In this document: positions 7,540 through 16,255 of the stretch, one piece after another | How the letters are laid out: each line of letters opens with the position of its first letter | Position numbering within the stretch: the stretch's first letter is position 1 | Assembly (NCBI GenBank): GCA_024743115.1 | Contig: JANSXC010000005.1 | Coordinates: forward strand, 124,001 to 188,000 | Direction: 5' to 3' | Length of the DNA stretch: 64,000 nt | Source of the DNA: a bacterium | Lineage (GTDB): Bacteria > Planctomycetota > UBA1135 > UBA2386 | Translations under genes and position numbers: made by a program | The notes under the pieces: model-generated | Told to the model about the DNA's origin: nothing | The model's input: only the letters and a program-made list of their open reading frames with translations | The model's database searches: none

Positions 7540-9045
7540 ATGCTCTCGCGCCTCGCTCGCAGCGTTCGACTTCCTTTGACCTCGGCGGCCCTCGCGGCCG
7601 TCATCAGCTCCTGCGCACTTCCGCAGGGCAGCGACGAACCGGAGCCGCAACGTCCGCCGAACATCCTCTTCGTGATGGCCGACGACCTCGGCTACCGCGA
7701 ACTCGGCTGCTTCGGGCAGCAGAAGATCCGCACGCCGCACCTCGACGAGCTCGCGGCTCAAGGCATGAAGCTGACGCGGCACTACTCCGGCTCGCCGGTC
7801 TGCGCGCCGTCGCGCTGCGTGCTGATGACCGGCAAGCACCCGGGCCACGCCGCCGTGCGGAACAACAAGGAACAGAAGCCCGAGGGCCAATGGCCGCTGC
7901 CCGCGAGCGAGACCACCCTCGGCGAAGTACTCCAGGCTCGCGGCTACCGCACGGGCGGATTCGGCAAGTGGGGCCTCGGCCCGATCGGCTCCTCGGGTGA
8001 TCCACTGCAGCGCGGGTTCGATCACTTCTTCGGCTACAACTGCCAGCGCCACGCCCACTCGTATTACCCGTCCTACCTCTGGGACGACGATCGGCGCATC
8101 GAGCTCGCGAACAAGCCGCCGGTTCCGGGCCACGGCCGGCTGAAGAAGAATGAAGACCACGCCGATCCGGCGAACTACACACGCTTCATCGGCACGGACT
8201 ACGCCCCGGACCGGATCCTCGCGGCGGCGAAGGACTTTCTGCGGCAGAAGGGCGACCAGCCGTTCTTCCTCTACTACCCGTCCGTAATCCCGCATCTCGC
8301 GCTGCATGTGCCCGACGCGGAACTCGCGGCCTACGAGGGCGCGTTCGAGGAGAAGCCGTATCCGGGCGGCAAGGGCTACACGCCACACTTCCGCCCCAAA
8401 GCCGCCTACGCCGCAATGATCACGCGCCTCGATCGTTCGGTCGGTGAGTTGCTCGACATGCTCGACGAGCTCGGTCAGCGCGAGAACACGATCGTCGTGT
8501 TCACGTCCGACAACGGCGCGACGCACAGCCCAATCGGCGGCACGGACGTCGACTACTTCGAGTCGTGCGGCGAACTGCGCGGCCGCAAGGGTTCGATGTA
8601 CGAAGGCGGCGTGCGCGTGCCGACCATCGTGCGCTGGCCCGGCAAGGTGCCGGCGGGCTCGACGAGCGCTCGCGTCACGGGCTTCGAGGACTGGGTCCCC
8701 ACGCTCGCGGAACTCAGCGGCGCCAAGGCGCCGGCCGACACGGACGGCATCAGCTTCGCGGCAACGTTGCGTGGCGAGGATCAGACGCCGCGACCGTTCC
8801 TCTACCGCGAGTTCGCGGGCTACCGCGGCTGGCAGGCAGTATGGGTCGGCGACCAGAAGCTCGTGCGCAAGAAGCTGCAGAAGGGCCCGATCGTGACCGA
8901 ACTCTACGACCTCGCGCAGGATCCGCGGGAGAGCAACGATCTCGCCGCCGCACAGCCCGACCGGGTGGCCGAACTCATGGCCATCGTGAAGCACGAGCAC
9001 GCACCGTCGAACACGTTTCCGCTACGGCAGATCGACGGCAGATAG
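7540..9045 (+). CDS. Formylglycine-dependent sulfatase, exported
   Basis: A 501-residue arylsulfatase-type enzyme that hydrolyses sulfate esters, most likely on sulfated polysaccharides. The N-terminal signal ends in a lipobox-like ISSC (Cys25), suggesting a lipoprotein. Metal-binding residues start at MADDLGY (Asp48-Asp49), and the maturation motif C-A-P-S-R is at 88-92, where Cys88 would be converted to formylglycine. TGKH follows, and TSDNGA lies in the C-terminal half with further metal ligands. Length and motif order are normal. It stands alone, with a terminator-like hairpin 25 bases downstream. High sulfatase counts are characteristic of Planctomycetota. Confidence 0.95.
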   Translation: MLSRLARSVRLPLTSAALAAVISSCALPQGSDEPEPQRPPNILFVMADDLGYRELGCFGQQKIRTPHLDELAAQGMKLTRHYSGSPVCAPSRCVLMTGKHPGHAAVRNNKEQKPEGQWPLPASETTLGEVLQARGYRTGGFGKWGLGPIGSSGDPLQRGFDHFFGYNCQRHAHSYYPSYLWDDDRRIELANKPPVPGHGRLKKNEDHADPANYTRFIGTDYAPDRILAAAKDFLRQKGDQPFFLYYPSVIPHLALHVPDAELAAYEGAFEEKPYPGGKGYTPHFRPKAAYAAMITRLDRSVGELLDMLDELGQRENTIVVFTSDNGATHSPIGGTDVDYFESCGELRGRKGSMYEGGVRVPTIVRWPGKVPAGSTSARVTGFEDWVPTLAELSGAKAPADTDGISFAATLRGEDQTPRPFLYREFAGYRGWQAVWVGDQKLVRKKLQKGPIVTELYDLAQDPRESNDLAAAQPDRVAELMAIVKHEHAPSNTFPLRQIDGR

Positions 9046-9069
9046 GAGCCTGCTCCCCGGGCGAACCGA

Positions 9070-9099
9070 CGCCGCCCCGACGCCCGGCGGCGGATTTTT
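9070..9099 (+). terminator. Intrinsic terminator after the sulfatase gene
   Basis: A 7-base-pair GC stem (9070-9076 with 9086-9092) and a 9-base loop are followed by GATTTTT. It lies in the 104-base gap between the sulfatase stop and the start of the sigma-factor fusion gene. Confidence 0.6.
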
Positions 9100-9149
9100 C
9101 GAGGAGCGTTGCATCCGATTCGCTCGTCGCGGCATGGATCGGACGACAC

Positions 9150-11546
9150 ATGACGACTCCGCGAGAGCGACAGCGGCCCGGCTCCCCCCGCCGGGCAGAA
9201 GCGGGCGAGGCTTCGGCCCACCCCGACCTCGTGCAGAGCGCCCACGGCCTGCGCAACGTCGCGCGGGCCCTGGTGCGTGACGATCACATCGCGGAAGACG
9301 TCGTGCAGGACACGCTGTGTCAGGCGTTGCGTCACGATCTCCAACCCGGCCCGCTCAACGGCTGGCTGCGCCGAACGGTCGAGAACTTCGCACGGCAATG
9401 GCGGCGAAGCGAACGGCGACGCGAGCGCCGCGAACGTGATGCCCGGCAGCGGGCGAACACTCCGTCACCCGCCGAACTCACGAGCCGCCGCGAGACCCTG
9501 CAGCGCGTCACGACCGCGCTGCTGAGCCTCGACGAGCCGTACCAGACCACCGTGTTCCTGCGTTACTTCGAAGACCTGCCACCGCGCGCGATCGCGCGGC
9601 GCACCGGTACCAACCTCGCGACGGTCAAGAGCCGGCTGCAGCGTGGCCTCGCCATGCTCCGCGCCCGCCTCGACCGCATGACGGACGGCGACCGGCGCGA
9701 ATGGCGATTGGCACTGCTCGGCACGTTTGCCCTCGACGGCAGTGCCACGGCCACGCCCCTTCTGACGACGGGAACACTGCTGATGGGAACGACGACGAAA
9801 CTGCTGCTCGCCGCCGGCGTGCTCGCCACGCTCGGCATCTGTGTCTATGGCATCGGGGATGATCCGCCATCACCACCCGCAAAGATCCAGGCCGCAACCG
9901 CAACTGCGGACGCCGCCGCTGCAGCAACGCTGCCCGGCACCGACGACACGGTGACGCAACGCGAAGCGGTCGAGCCTGCCGAGATCGGTCCGCCCTGGCT
10001 CGAACATCCGTACGAACTGGCGCTGCAGGTCCGATTCATCGACCAGCTCGGACTGCCAATCGAACACCGCACGATCGAGATCGTGCACGGCCGAAGCGTG
10101 GTGAATCGCAGCACATCGCCGTCGGACGCGCGCGGCATCGCGACGGTGACGCTCGCCTCACGAACCCCAGAACTCGAGGTCTACCTGCGTGATCCACGGG
10201 AAGCGCTGCGCCGAGTCACGCTGCGCCATGGTCGCACGACCGCGATCACGCTCCTGGTGCCACGACGGGTCGCCGCGCTGGGCACGTTCGTGGTGACCCT
10301 GCTCGACGTGCCGGCGCGCTTCGAGGATTCGACGTTCTCGGTCCACTCGGGTTCGGACGCCCTGCTGCGCGCCGGGCTCCACCCGCACGCGCGATTCGAA
10401 CTGCCGACCAGCGTCGAGCGCGTGCTCGAAGAGGCCGTCAGCGAAGTCCTCCTCGCCACGAGCATCGCCCGTTCCAGCACCAAGCAGATGATGGTCGCTT
10501 ACGCTCCGAAGGGCCCGAAGCAAGAGGACGGTGCCGAGCCGCTCGCGAGGATCGTCGGCACGGTGTTCGGCCCCGACGGCAAGCCGGCCAACAAGGAAAC
10601 CGTCGCGCTGATGGTCGACGGCGAAGCCGCGACCCGGGTCCAGACCGACGAGCACGGGCAATTCGAGCTCTCGGGTCTGCCAGCCGGCCGTTTCGAACTG
10701 CGCGCGGGCGGTGGCCGCAAGGGACTGGCGACAACGACCGCCGCCACGACGACGGACACGACGCGCGCCGATCTGCACCTGACCCTCGGCTCCCTCGTGC
10801 GCGGCCAGGCGCTCGCCGCGGACGGCTCTCCGCTCGCCGGAGCGCAAGTCGTCTGGGAGGCCGCGGACGGCTCCTGGATCGATGGCGCGAAGGTGGCGAA
10901 GGACGGTTCGTTCGTGATTCCGAACCTGCCGGGCAAGAGCGGCCACCTCTCGCTCTGGCTCGAAGGCCACAAGCTGCCGATCGTCGTCAAGCGTGATGCG
11001 CTCGCGGACGCCGGACCGATCGAACTCAGGGCGCCGGCGGCCCGCGGCTCCCTGCGTTTCGATCCCGTCTATCCAGACGCGACCCGCACGGCGGTCGTTG
11101 CGCGCGTCTTCTGCGAAGCAACCGGCTTTGGGGCGGCGATCGGCGCCGGCAAACCGGGTGAACCGTGGGAGCTAGCCAATCTCCCGGCTGGTTGGTACCG
11201 CGTCGAGCTGTTCCACCGCCAGCTCGGTGTCGTGGACGCCGGCCGCCACTGGGTCGACGCGGACGGCGCCTGCGACCTCGGTCGCGTGCTACTGCCCGAA
11301 CCTGCCGTGCTCGAGCTCCAGTTGAACCTGCGATCCGAACTGAAGGCCGACGCAATCGAACTCTGCCGAATCGGGCGCAGCGTCGACTCGCGGTTCAAAC
11401 TGCAGAAGCTCGTTCGGGACAACCGCATCCTGCTTGCGCCAGGCGAATACGCGGTGTTCTGGCGCGGCGCCGACGGGGATCTACAGCACGAGCGCTTCTC
11501 GGTGAAGCGTGGTGAGACTGCCCGCGTGAAAATCGCCGGCGAATAG
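9150..11546 (+). CDS. ECF sigma factor fused through a membrane helix to an extracytoplasmic repeat domain
   Basis: A 798-residue fusion. Residues 1-180 are an ECF sigma factor: region 2 around VRDDHIAEDVVQDTLCQAL, WLRRTVENFARQWRR, and region 4 around FEDLPPRAIARRTGTNLATVKSRLQRGLAML. A hydrophobic helix near 210-235 (LLLAAGVLATLGICVYGIG) is followed by an Ala/Thr linker. About 540 residues of beta-rich carboxypeptidase-regulatory-like segments follow, e.g. VFGPDGKPANKETVALM and QALAADGSPLAGAQV. The layout implies a promoter-binding head held at the inner face of the membrane and a sensing or structural tail outside. The ATG at 9150 is used because upstream sequence is sulfatase coding. No separate anti-sigma gene is adjacent. 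Confidence 0.85.
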   Translation: MTTPRERQRPGSPRRAEAGEASAHPDLVQSAHGLRNVARALVRDDHIAEDVVQDTLCQALRHDLQPGPLNGWLRRTVENFARQWRRSERRRERRERDARQRANTPSPAELTSRRETLQRVTTALLSLDEPYQTTVFLRYFEDLPPRAIARRTGTNLATVKSRLQRGLAMLRARLDRMTDGDRREWRLALLGTFALDGSATATPLLTTGTLLMGTTTKLLLAAGVLATLGICVYGIGDDPPSPPAKIQAATATADAAAAATLPGTDDTVTQREAVEPAEIGPPWLEHPYELALQVRFIDQLGLPIEHRTIEIVHGRSVVNRSTSPSDARGIATVTLASRTPELEVYLRDPREALRRVTLRHGRTTAITLLVPRRVAALGTFVVTLLDVPARFEDSTFSVHSGSDALLRAGLHPHARFELPTSVERVLEEAVSEVLLATSIARSSTKQMMVAYAPKGPKQEDGAEPLARIVGTVFGPDGKPANKETVALMVDGEAATRVQTDEHGQFELSGLPAGRFELRAGGGRKGLATTTAATTTDTTRADLHLTLGSLVRGQALAADGSPLAGAQVVWEAADGSWIDGAKVAKDGSFVIPNLPGKSGHLSLWLEGHKLPIVVKRDALADAGPIELRAPAARGSLRFDPVYPDATRTAVVARVFCEATGFGAAIGAGKPGEPWELANLPAGWYRVELFHRQLGVVDAGRHWVDADGACDLGRVLLPEPAVLELQLNLRSELKADAIELCRIGRSVDSRFKLQKLVRDNRILLAPGEYAVFWRGADGDLQHERFSVKRGETARVKIAGE

Positions 11547-11590
11547 CGTGGCTGGAGCCGGGCCGGCCGCCGGCCTATGGTCCAGGGCTC

Positions 11591-11986
11591 ATGTCCGATG
11601 GTCCGCAGCATCCCGAGCAGGCGACAGCCCGCAACGTCCTCGGCACGGCGCTGAAGCCGTGCAGCACCGAGCCGATGACCGGCTTCTTCCGTGACGGCTG
11701 CTGCAACACGAGCAGCGACGACCTCGGCGCGCACACGGTGTGCGCCGAGCTGACCGAGGAGTTCCTGACGTTCTCGAAGAACGCGGGCAACGACCTGTCG
11801 ACGCCGCACCCCGAGTTCGGTTTTCCGGGATTGAAGCCCGGCGACCGGTGGTGTCTTTGCGCCAGCCGCTGGGTCGAAGCGATGGAGGCGGACATGGCGC
11901 CGCGGCTCGTGCTCGAATCGACGCACGAACGCACGCTCGACTTCGTGCCGCTCGCGACGCTCAAGCGATTCGCGATCCCCGGCTGA
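11591..11986 (+). CDS. DUF2237 family protein
   Basis: A 131-residue cytoplasmic protein matching DUF2237 end to end: NVLGTALKPCSTEPMTGFFR, DGCCNTSSDDLGAHTVCAEL, FLTFSKNAGNDLSTP, FPGLKPGDRWCLCASRW, then a TH..TL motif. Several Cys (CC, CLC) are conserved features of the family, whose biochemical role is unknown to me. It is the last plus-strand gene before the long minus-strand regulatory operon and converges on pyrK. Confidence 0.88.
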   Translation: MSDGPQHPEQATARNVLGTALKPCSTEPMTGFFRDGCCNTSSDDLGAHTVCAELTEEFLTFSKNAGNDLSTPHPEFGFPGLKPGDRWCLCASRWVEAMEADMAPRLVLESTHERTLDFVPLATLKRFAIPG

Positions 11987-12015
11987 TCGCCGAGCCCGCC
12001 CCCCCCCGCTGCGCT

Positions 12016-12807
12016 TCAGGAACGCAGCTCGACGAGCTCGCAGGCTTCGTAGACCGGGCCCTCGAGACATGTCTTCGAGTAGGGCCAGCCGCGAAAGCGT
12101 TCGCCATCGACCTCGACGGTGCAACCGTTGCACACGCCGTAGCCACATGCCATGTAGGTCTCGAGGCTGAGGAAGCAGCGCAGTCCGCGACGTTCGCAGA
12201 GCTTCGCCACTGCGTGCATCATCGGGTCGGGGCCGCAGCAGAACACGGTTTCGCCTGCGCGAACCTCACCGCGCTCGATCATCCGCTCGAGCAACTCGGT
12301 CACGAGCCCGTGATGGCCGTGACTGCCATCGTCCGTCGACGTGGCAACGCGTGCGATCGGCTCGAAGTCCTCGAGCCCGGCGAGCGCGGCCCGATCGCGA
12401 CCGCCGAACAGGAGCCGCACGGGTCGATCGTTCGCCTTCGCCGCGCGGGCCAAGAGCAGGAACGGCGCGAGCCCGACACCGCCGGCGACACAGACCGGAT
12501 CCTCGATGTCCGCGGGGAACGTGCGGCCGAGCGGCCCGGTGACCAGCACATCCTCGCCGACGTCGACATCGAGCAGCGCATTCGTGCCCGGCCCGACGCC
12601 CTTGAGCAGGAAGCTGCCCCACGAGCCATCGGGTGCGCGGTCGTAGAGCGAGAACGGGCGCGGCAGCAGGACCGGCCAGCGCGTCGGCGTCCGCAGCATG
12701 TAGAACTGCCCCGGGCCGGTGACCGGGATCGGGCCGTCCACCTCGATCGCCCACGACCCACCGCCGAGATCGCGCCGATTCCGAACTCTATGACGTTCTG
12801 TCTGCAC
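12016..12807 (-). CDS. pyrK: PyrK-like dihydroorotate dehydrogenase electron-transfer subunit
   Basis: A 263-residue FAD/[2Fe-2S] reductase of the PyrK type. An N-terminal FAD-binding barrel has RPFSLYD. An NAD-binding half follows with CVAGGVGLAPFLLLAR and FCCGPDPMM. The C-terminal cluster ligands are in ACGYGVCNGC plus a later Cys in YSKTC. In the known system it transfers electrons between NAD and a class 1B PyrD. No pyrD lies nearby, so the partner must be elsewhere or this is a related oxidoreductase subunit. It is the last gene of the ten-gene minus-strand run, 6 bases after the metallophosphoesterase gene. Confidence 0.85.
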   Translation of the reverse strand: MQTERHRVRNRRDLGGGSWAIEVDGPIPVTGPGQFYMLRTPTRWPVLLPRPFSLYDRAPDGSWGSFLLKGVGPGTNALLDVDVGEDVLVTGPLGRTFPADIEDPVCVAGGVGLAPFLLLARAAKANDRPVRLLFGGRDRAALAGLEDFEPIARVATSTDDGSHGHHGLVTELLERMIERGEVRAGETVFCCGPDPMMHAVAKLCERRGLRCFLSLETYMACGYGVCNGCTVEVDGERFRGWPYSKTCLEGPVYEACELVELRS

Positions 12808-12813
12808 TCCGCG

Positions 12814-13821
12814 TCAGCATAGCTGCGCGGACGGAGCAATCGAGTCACCGCTCGACTCTCCGGGCGGAGGCGCGTCCGAATCGGTCCGATCGGCAGCGCT
12901 CGCCGCCGATTCCGCCTCCCCGGAGCGTTCTCGGCCGACGCGCAGCGTCACGATCGGGATCTCTGGCGGGGCGTCGAGCCGGATCGGCAACACGGTCACC
13001 CCGACGCCACGACCGACGTAGAGACTGCAGCCGTCTTCGTGAAACCAACCCTGCTCGTAGCCGAAGCGACTGTGGTGGATCGGCGCGCGGCCACCGACGC
13101 GGATCTGGCCGCCGTGCGTGTGACCCGAGAGCGTGAGCTCGACACCCGCAGCCGCGGCCTCGAAGAAGAAGTCCGGGTGGTGACTCAGCAGGATCGCGGG
13201 CTCGCCCTCGCGCCGCCCCGCGAGCGCGCCGGCGATGCTCGGCTCACCCTCGGTCAGATCGTCGACCCCGCAGAGCCAGAGCGCAGCCCCGCCGTGCTCG
13301 ATGCGGATGCCGCGGTTCATCAGCACCGTGACGCCGTGGTTGGCGAGGAACGCGCTCCAGAGCCCGATGTCGGGACCCCAGAAGTGATCATGATTGCCCG
13401 GCACGGCGAACATGCCGTAGCGCGGAGTCAGCTCGGCGAACGCGCTGCGGAAAAGCAGCAGCTCGCGCTCGCGCGTGTTGATGAGGTCGCCGCCGAACAG
13501 CACGAGGTCGGGCTCGGTCGCAGCGACGCGTCGAAACATCGCGACGAGGTCGGCTTCGTTCATGAAGCTGCCGGCATGGACGTCGGAGATGAACGCGATC
13601 CGCAGCCCATCAAGACCGGTGGCTCCCGAGAGCTGGAGATCGAGGCGCGGCATCTCGAGCGTCCGCTGGATCCTGGCGTGCAGCCAGCGCGAACCGGGCA
13701 TCCGGTCGAGCAGGCGGTTGACCGTGGCACAGGCCCGCGCAAACCAACGCCGGAGCGGTGTCCGCTTGCCGGTCAGCAGACCGATCGGCGTCGGCGCCTT
13801 CTTGGATCCGCGCTCTGTCAT
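12814..13821 (-). CDS. Calcineurin-like metallophosphoesterase
   Basis: A 335-residue phosphoesterase of the YaeI/YkuE type. Metal-binding motifs run in order: ISDVHAG, FGGDLIN, GNHDHFW, LSHHPDF and SGHTHGGQ. A basic N-terminus with an amphipathic stretch could associate with the membrane. The C-terminal 40 residues are Ser/Ala/Glu-rich and probably disordered. Relatives act on UDP-diacylglucosamine or other phosphodiesters, but the substrate is not readable here. Its ATG overlaps the stop of the upstream sigma-54 activator gene by 4 bases (ATGA), indicating translational coupling; the longer frame to 14193 is therefore not used. Confidence 0.88.
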   Translation of the reverse strand: MTERGSKKAPTPIGLLTGKRTPLRRWFARACATVNRLLDRMPGSRWLHARIQRTLEMPRLDLQLSGATGLDGLRIAFISDVHAGSFMNEADLVAMFRRVAATEPDLVLFGGDLINTRERELLLFRSAFAELTPRYGMFAVPGNHDHFWGPDIGLWSAFLANHGVTVLMNRGIRIEHGGAALWLCGVDDLTEGEPSIAGALAGRREGEPAILLSHHPDFFFEAAAAGVELTLSGHTHGGQIRVGGRAPIHHSRFGYEQGWFHEDGCSLYVGRGVGVTVLPIRLDAPPEIPIVTLRVGRERSGEAESAASAADRTDSDAPPPGESSGDSIAPSAQLC

Positions 13822-15227
13822 GCAGGCGATCGTACCGCGGTCTCGCGGCTCGTGGTCTGCAGGCGATTGAACAGCGTGCGAACGCTGATCCCGAGCAGCT
13901 CCGCCGTGCGCTTGCGGTTGCCGCCGCAATGCGCGAGCGCGCGCTCGACGAGTTCCCGCTCCACGTCGGCCAGCTTCTTGCCGACGAGCGCCGCGTAGGG
14001 ATCGCCGACCTCGAGCACGACCGTCTTCTCTTCGTTCGAACCGGCTGGCTGGGAACCAGCGGCCGTCCCCGAGTCGTTCGCCCCCGAGCCGTTGAGCCAC
14101 TGTCGAACCAGGTCGACCGTGACGCGCCCGTCGTCGTGCAGGAGCGCGACACGCTGCATCACGTTCTGGAGTTCGCGCACGTTGCCGGGCCACGGGTGGG
14201 CTTCGAGGCAGGCGACGGCGGCGTCATCGATCTCGAGGTCCGCACGCAGGAAGTGGCGGGCGAGCGGCAGCACGTCTTCGGCACGGTCGCGCAACGGCGG
14301 CAGCTCGATCGGCACCACTTCGAGTCGATACAACAGGTCGGCGCGGAACCGCCCGGCCTCGACCTCGGCCGCGAGATCGCGGTTGGTCGCGGCGACGACC
14401 CGCACGTCGACGTTCACGGTCTGGTTGCCGCCCACGCGCTCGAACTCCTGCTCCTGGAGCACACGCAGCAGCTTGCTCTGCATCGCCGGCGACATCTCAC
14501 CGACCTCGTCGAGGAACAGCGTGCCGCCGTCCGCGAGTTCGAAGCGGCCGATCCGGCGCTTGCCGGCACCGGTGAACGCGCCGGCCTCGTGGCCGAAGAG
14601 TTCGCTCTCGAGCAGCGACTCCGGGATCGCCGCACAGTTGAGTTTGACGAACGGGCCATCCTGGCGATCGCTGTAGCGATGCACCATCGCTGCGACGCAC
14701 TCCTTGCCCGTGCCGCTCTCGCCACGTACGAGTACCGACGCTTGACTCGGCGCGACCCGCTGCACGAGCTCGACGATGCGGCGCATGGCGGGCGAGGACA
14801 CGATCATCTCGCCGCCGATCGCTTCGTTGCGCAGGAACCGGTTCTCGCGCAGCAACCGGCCCCGCTCACGCACGCGCGTCAACGCAAGCTCGATATCGTC
14901 GATGACGATCGGCTTCTCGAGGATGTCGTCGGCACCTTGACGCATCGCCGTGACCGCCACGTGCATCGTGCCGTGAGCCGTGACGAGCACGACCGGACGA
15001 TCCGGATCCGCGGACTTGCTCGCCGCGAGCACCGCCATCCCGTCGGCGTGCGGCATCTTGAGGTCCGTGACCACCAGATCGTAGCTACGCTCGTCGAGAG
15101 CCGTGATCGCGGCCTGCCCGTCGGCAACCGCGTGCACTTCGCAGTCGAGCGCTCGCAGCGCCTCCTCGAGGAACTCGCGCGACAGCTGTTCGTCATCGGC
15201 GAGCAGGACCAGGTCGCGTCGACTCAT
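13818..15227 (-). CDS. NtrC-type sigma-54-dependent response regulator (downstream copy)
   Basis: A 469-residue transcription activator. The N-terminal receiver has Asp11/Asp12, phospho-acceptor Asp55 (VVTDLKMP) and Lys in LEKP. The AAA+ domain has the Walker A GESGTGKE, the sigma-54 contact loop GAFTGA and Walker B LFLDEVGEM. A C-terminal Fis-type helix-turn-helix contains NRKRTAELLGISVRTLFNRL. When phosphorylated it would open sigma-54 promoters. It overlaps the upstream histidine kinase gene by 4 bases (ATGA), so that kinase is its probable partner. Its targets are unknown; proximity to flagellar genes suggests a motility role by analogy with FleR, FlrC and FlgR. Confidence 0.95.
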   Translation of the reverse strand: MSRRDLVLLADDEQLSREFLEEALRALDCEVHAVADGQAAITALDERSYDLVVTDLKMPHADGMAVLAASKSADPDRPVVLVTAHGTMHVAVTAMRQGADDILEKPIVIDDIELALTRVRERGRLLRENRFLRNEAIGGEMIVSSPAMRRIVELVQRVAPSQASVLVRGESGTGKECVAAMVHRYSDRQDGPFVKLNCAAIPESLLESELFGHEAGAFTGAGKRRIGRFELADGGTLFLDEVGEMSPAMQSKLLRVLQEQEFERVGGNQTVNVDVRVVAATNRDLAAEVEAGRFRADLLYRLEVVPIELPPLRDRAEDVLPLARHFLRADLEIDDAAVACLEAHPWPGNVRELQNVMQRVALLHDDGRVTVDLVRQWLNGSGANDSGTAAGSQPAGSNEEKTVVLEVGDPYAALVGKKLADVERELVERALAHCGGNRKRTAELLGISVRTLFNRLQTTSRETAVRSPA

Positions 15228-16255
15228 GCGTTCTCCGCCAGCGGCACGCGAACGAGGAAACGTGCTCCGGGCACCCCCGGGTTGAGCAGGCGCAGGTCAC
15301 CACCGAGGAACGCGAGAACCCGCGTCGACAGCGACAATCCGAGCCCGGTGCCGGATGCCTTCGTCGATACCAACGGTTCGAGCGCGCGTTCGCCGAGTTC
15401 GGCGGACACACCCGGGCCGTCGTCGGCGACCGTGATCTCGAGCCAGCCCGCGCGCTGTGTCACCGTGATCGCGACACTCACGTCGGCGCGGCTCTCGGCA
15501 GAATTGCGCAGCAGGTTCGCAAGCACCCGCACGAGCGCCTCAGCATCCGCACGGGTGTCGAGGTCGCCTTCGATCGTGACAGCCGCCGCGGCGATCCCTG
15601 CCGCAGCAATCGCCTCGGCTGCGATCGCGCGCACCGTCGACAGTCGCGCCCGATCGCGCTCGGGACGCGCGAAACCAAGTAGCGACTTCACGATCGCATC
15701 GACCTGCCGCACGCCCGCGACGACCTTGCCCGCGTAGCGTTTCGTTGTCTCGGGGTCATCGGTGCGCTCGATCAGATCAGCGAAACCGAGAACCCCGTTG
15801 AGCGGGTTCTTGATCTCGTGCGCGATGCCGAGCGCCAATTCGGACAGACCGGCGAGGCGGTCGAGGCGGCCGACCTCGCGCTCGAGCTCCTGCACATGCG
15901 AACGGTCCTCGAGCATCACGAGCTCGCCCTCGGGCAGTGCGACTCGTCGGACGCGCACGAGCCCCTTGCCGACCGGTCCGCCCCCGATCGGCACCTCGCC
16001 GTCGCGCTGGTGCGAGAGTTCGATCCCGTGTTCACTCGCGAGCGCACAGAGCCGCTCGCCCTCCCGATTGCAGATGGTGCGAGTCTCGCCACGCACTGCG
16101 ATGAGGCCGATGGGCAACGCCGCGAAGATCGACTCGCGCTCCTCGTCGAACGCCGCCACCCGCGCCTTGAGCTCGCGGTAACCCCGCTCGAGTTCGGTAG
16201 CGGCCGCGACGAACTGCTCGAAGCCCTGCTGGAGTTCGATTTCGCCGACGGTCAC
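15224..16255 (-). CDS. Soluble sensor histidine kinase with PAS-like domain
   Basis: A 343-residue kinase with no membrane helix. An N-terminal helical segment is followed by a PAS-like region (ESIFAALPIGLIAVRGETRT). The dimerisation domain has the phospho-acceptor His in ALGIAHEIKNPLNGVLGFAD. ATPase-domain boxes follow: N-box NLLRNSAESR, G1 VADDGPGV and G2 GTGLGLSLS. The arrangement resembles NtrB/FlgS-type kinases. The start GTG at 16255 overlaps the upstream stop by 4 bases (GTGA), and the gene overlaps the sigma-54 activator downstream in the same way, making the pair a cognate two-component system. Confidence 0.93.
   Translation of the reverse strand: MTVGEIELQQGFEQFVAAATELERGYRELKARVAAFDEERESIFAALPIGLIAVRGETRTICNREGERLCALASEHGIELSHQRDGEVPIGGGPVGKGLVRVRRVALPEGELVMLEDRSHVQELEREVGRLDRLAGLSELALGIAHEIKNPLNGVLGFADLIERTDDPETTKRYAGKVVAGVRQVDAIVKSLLGFARPERDRARLSTVRAIAAEAIAAAGIAAAAVTIEGDLDTRADAEALVRVLANLLRNSAESRADVSVAITVTQRAGWLEITVADDGPGVSAELGERALEPLVSTKASGTGLGLSLSTRVLAFLGGDLRLLNPGVPGARFLVRVPLAENA

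Noticed and set aside
8565-9149. Upstream in-frame extension of the sigma fusion gene
   Set aside because: It runs through the sulfatase coding region and across a terminator; ECF homology begins after the ATG at 9150.
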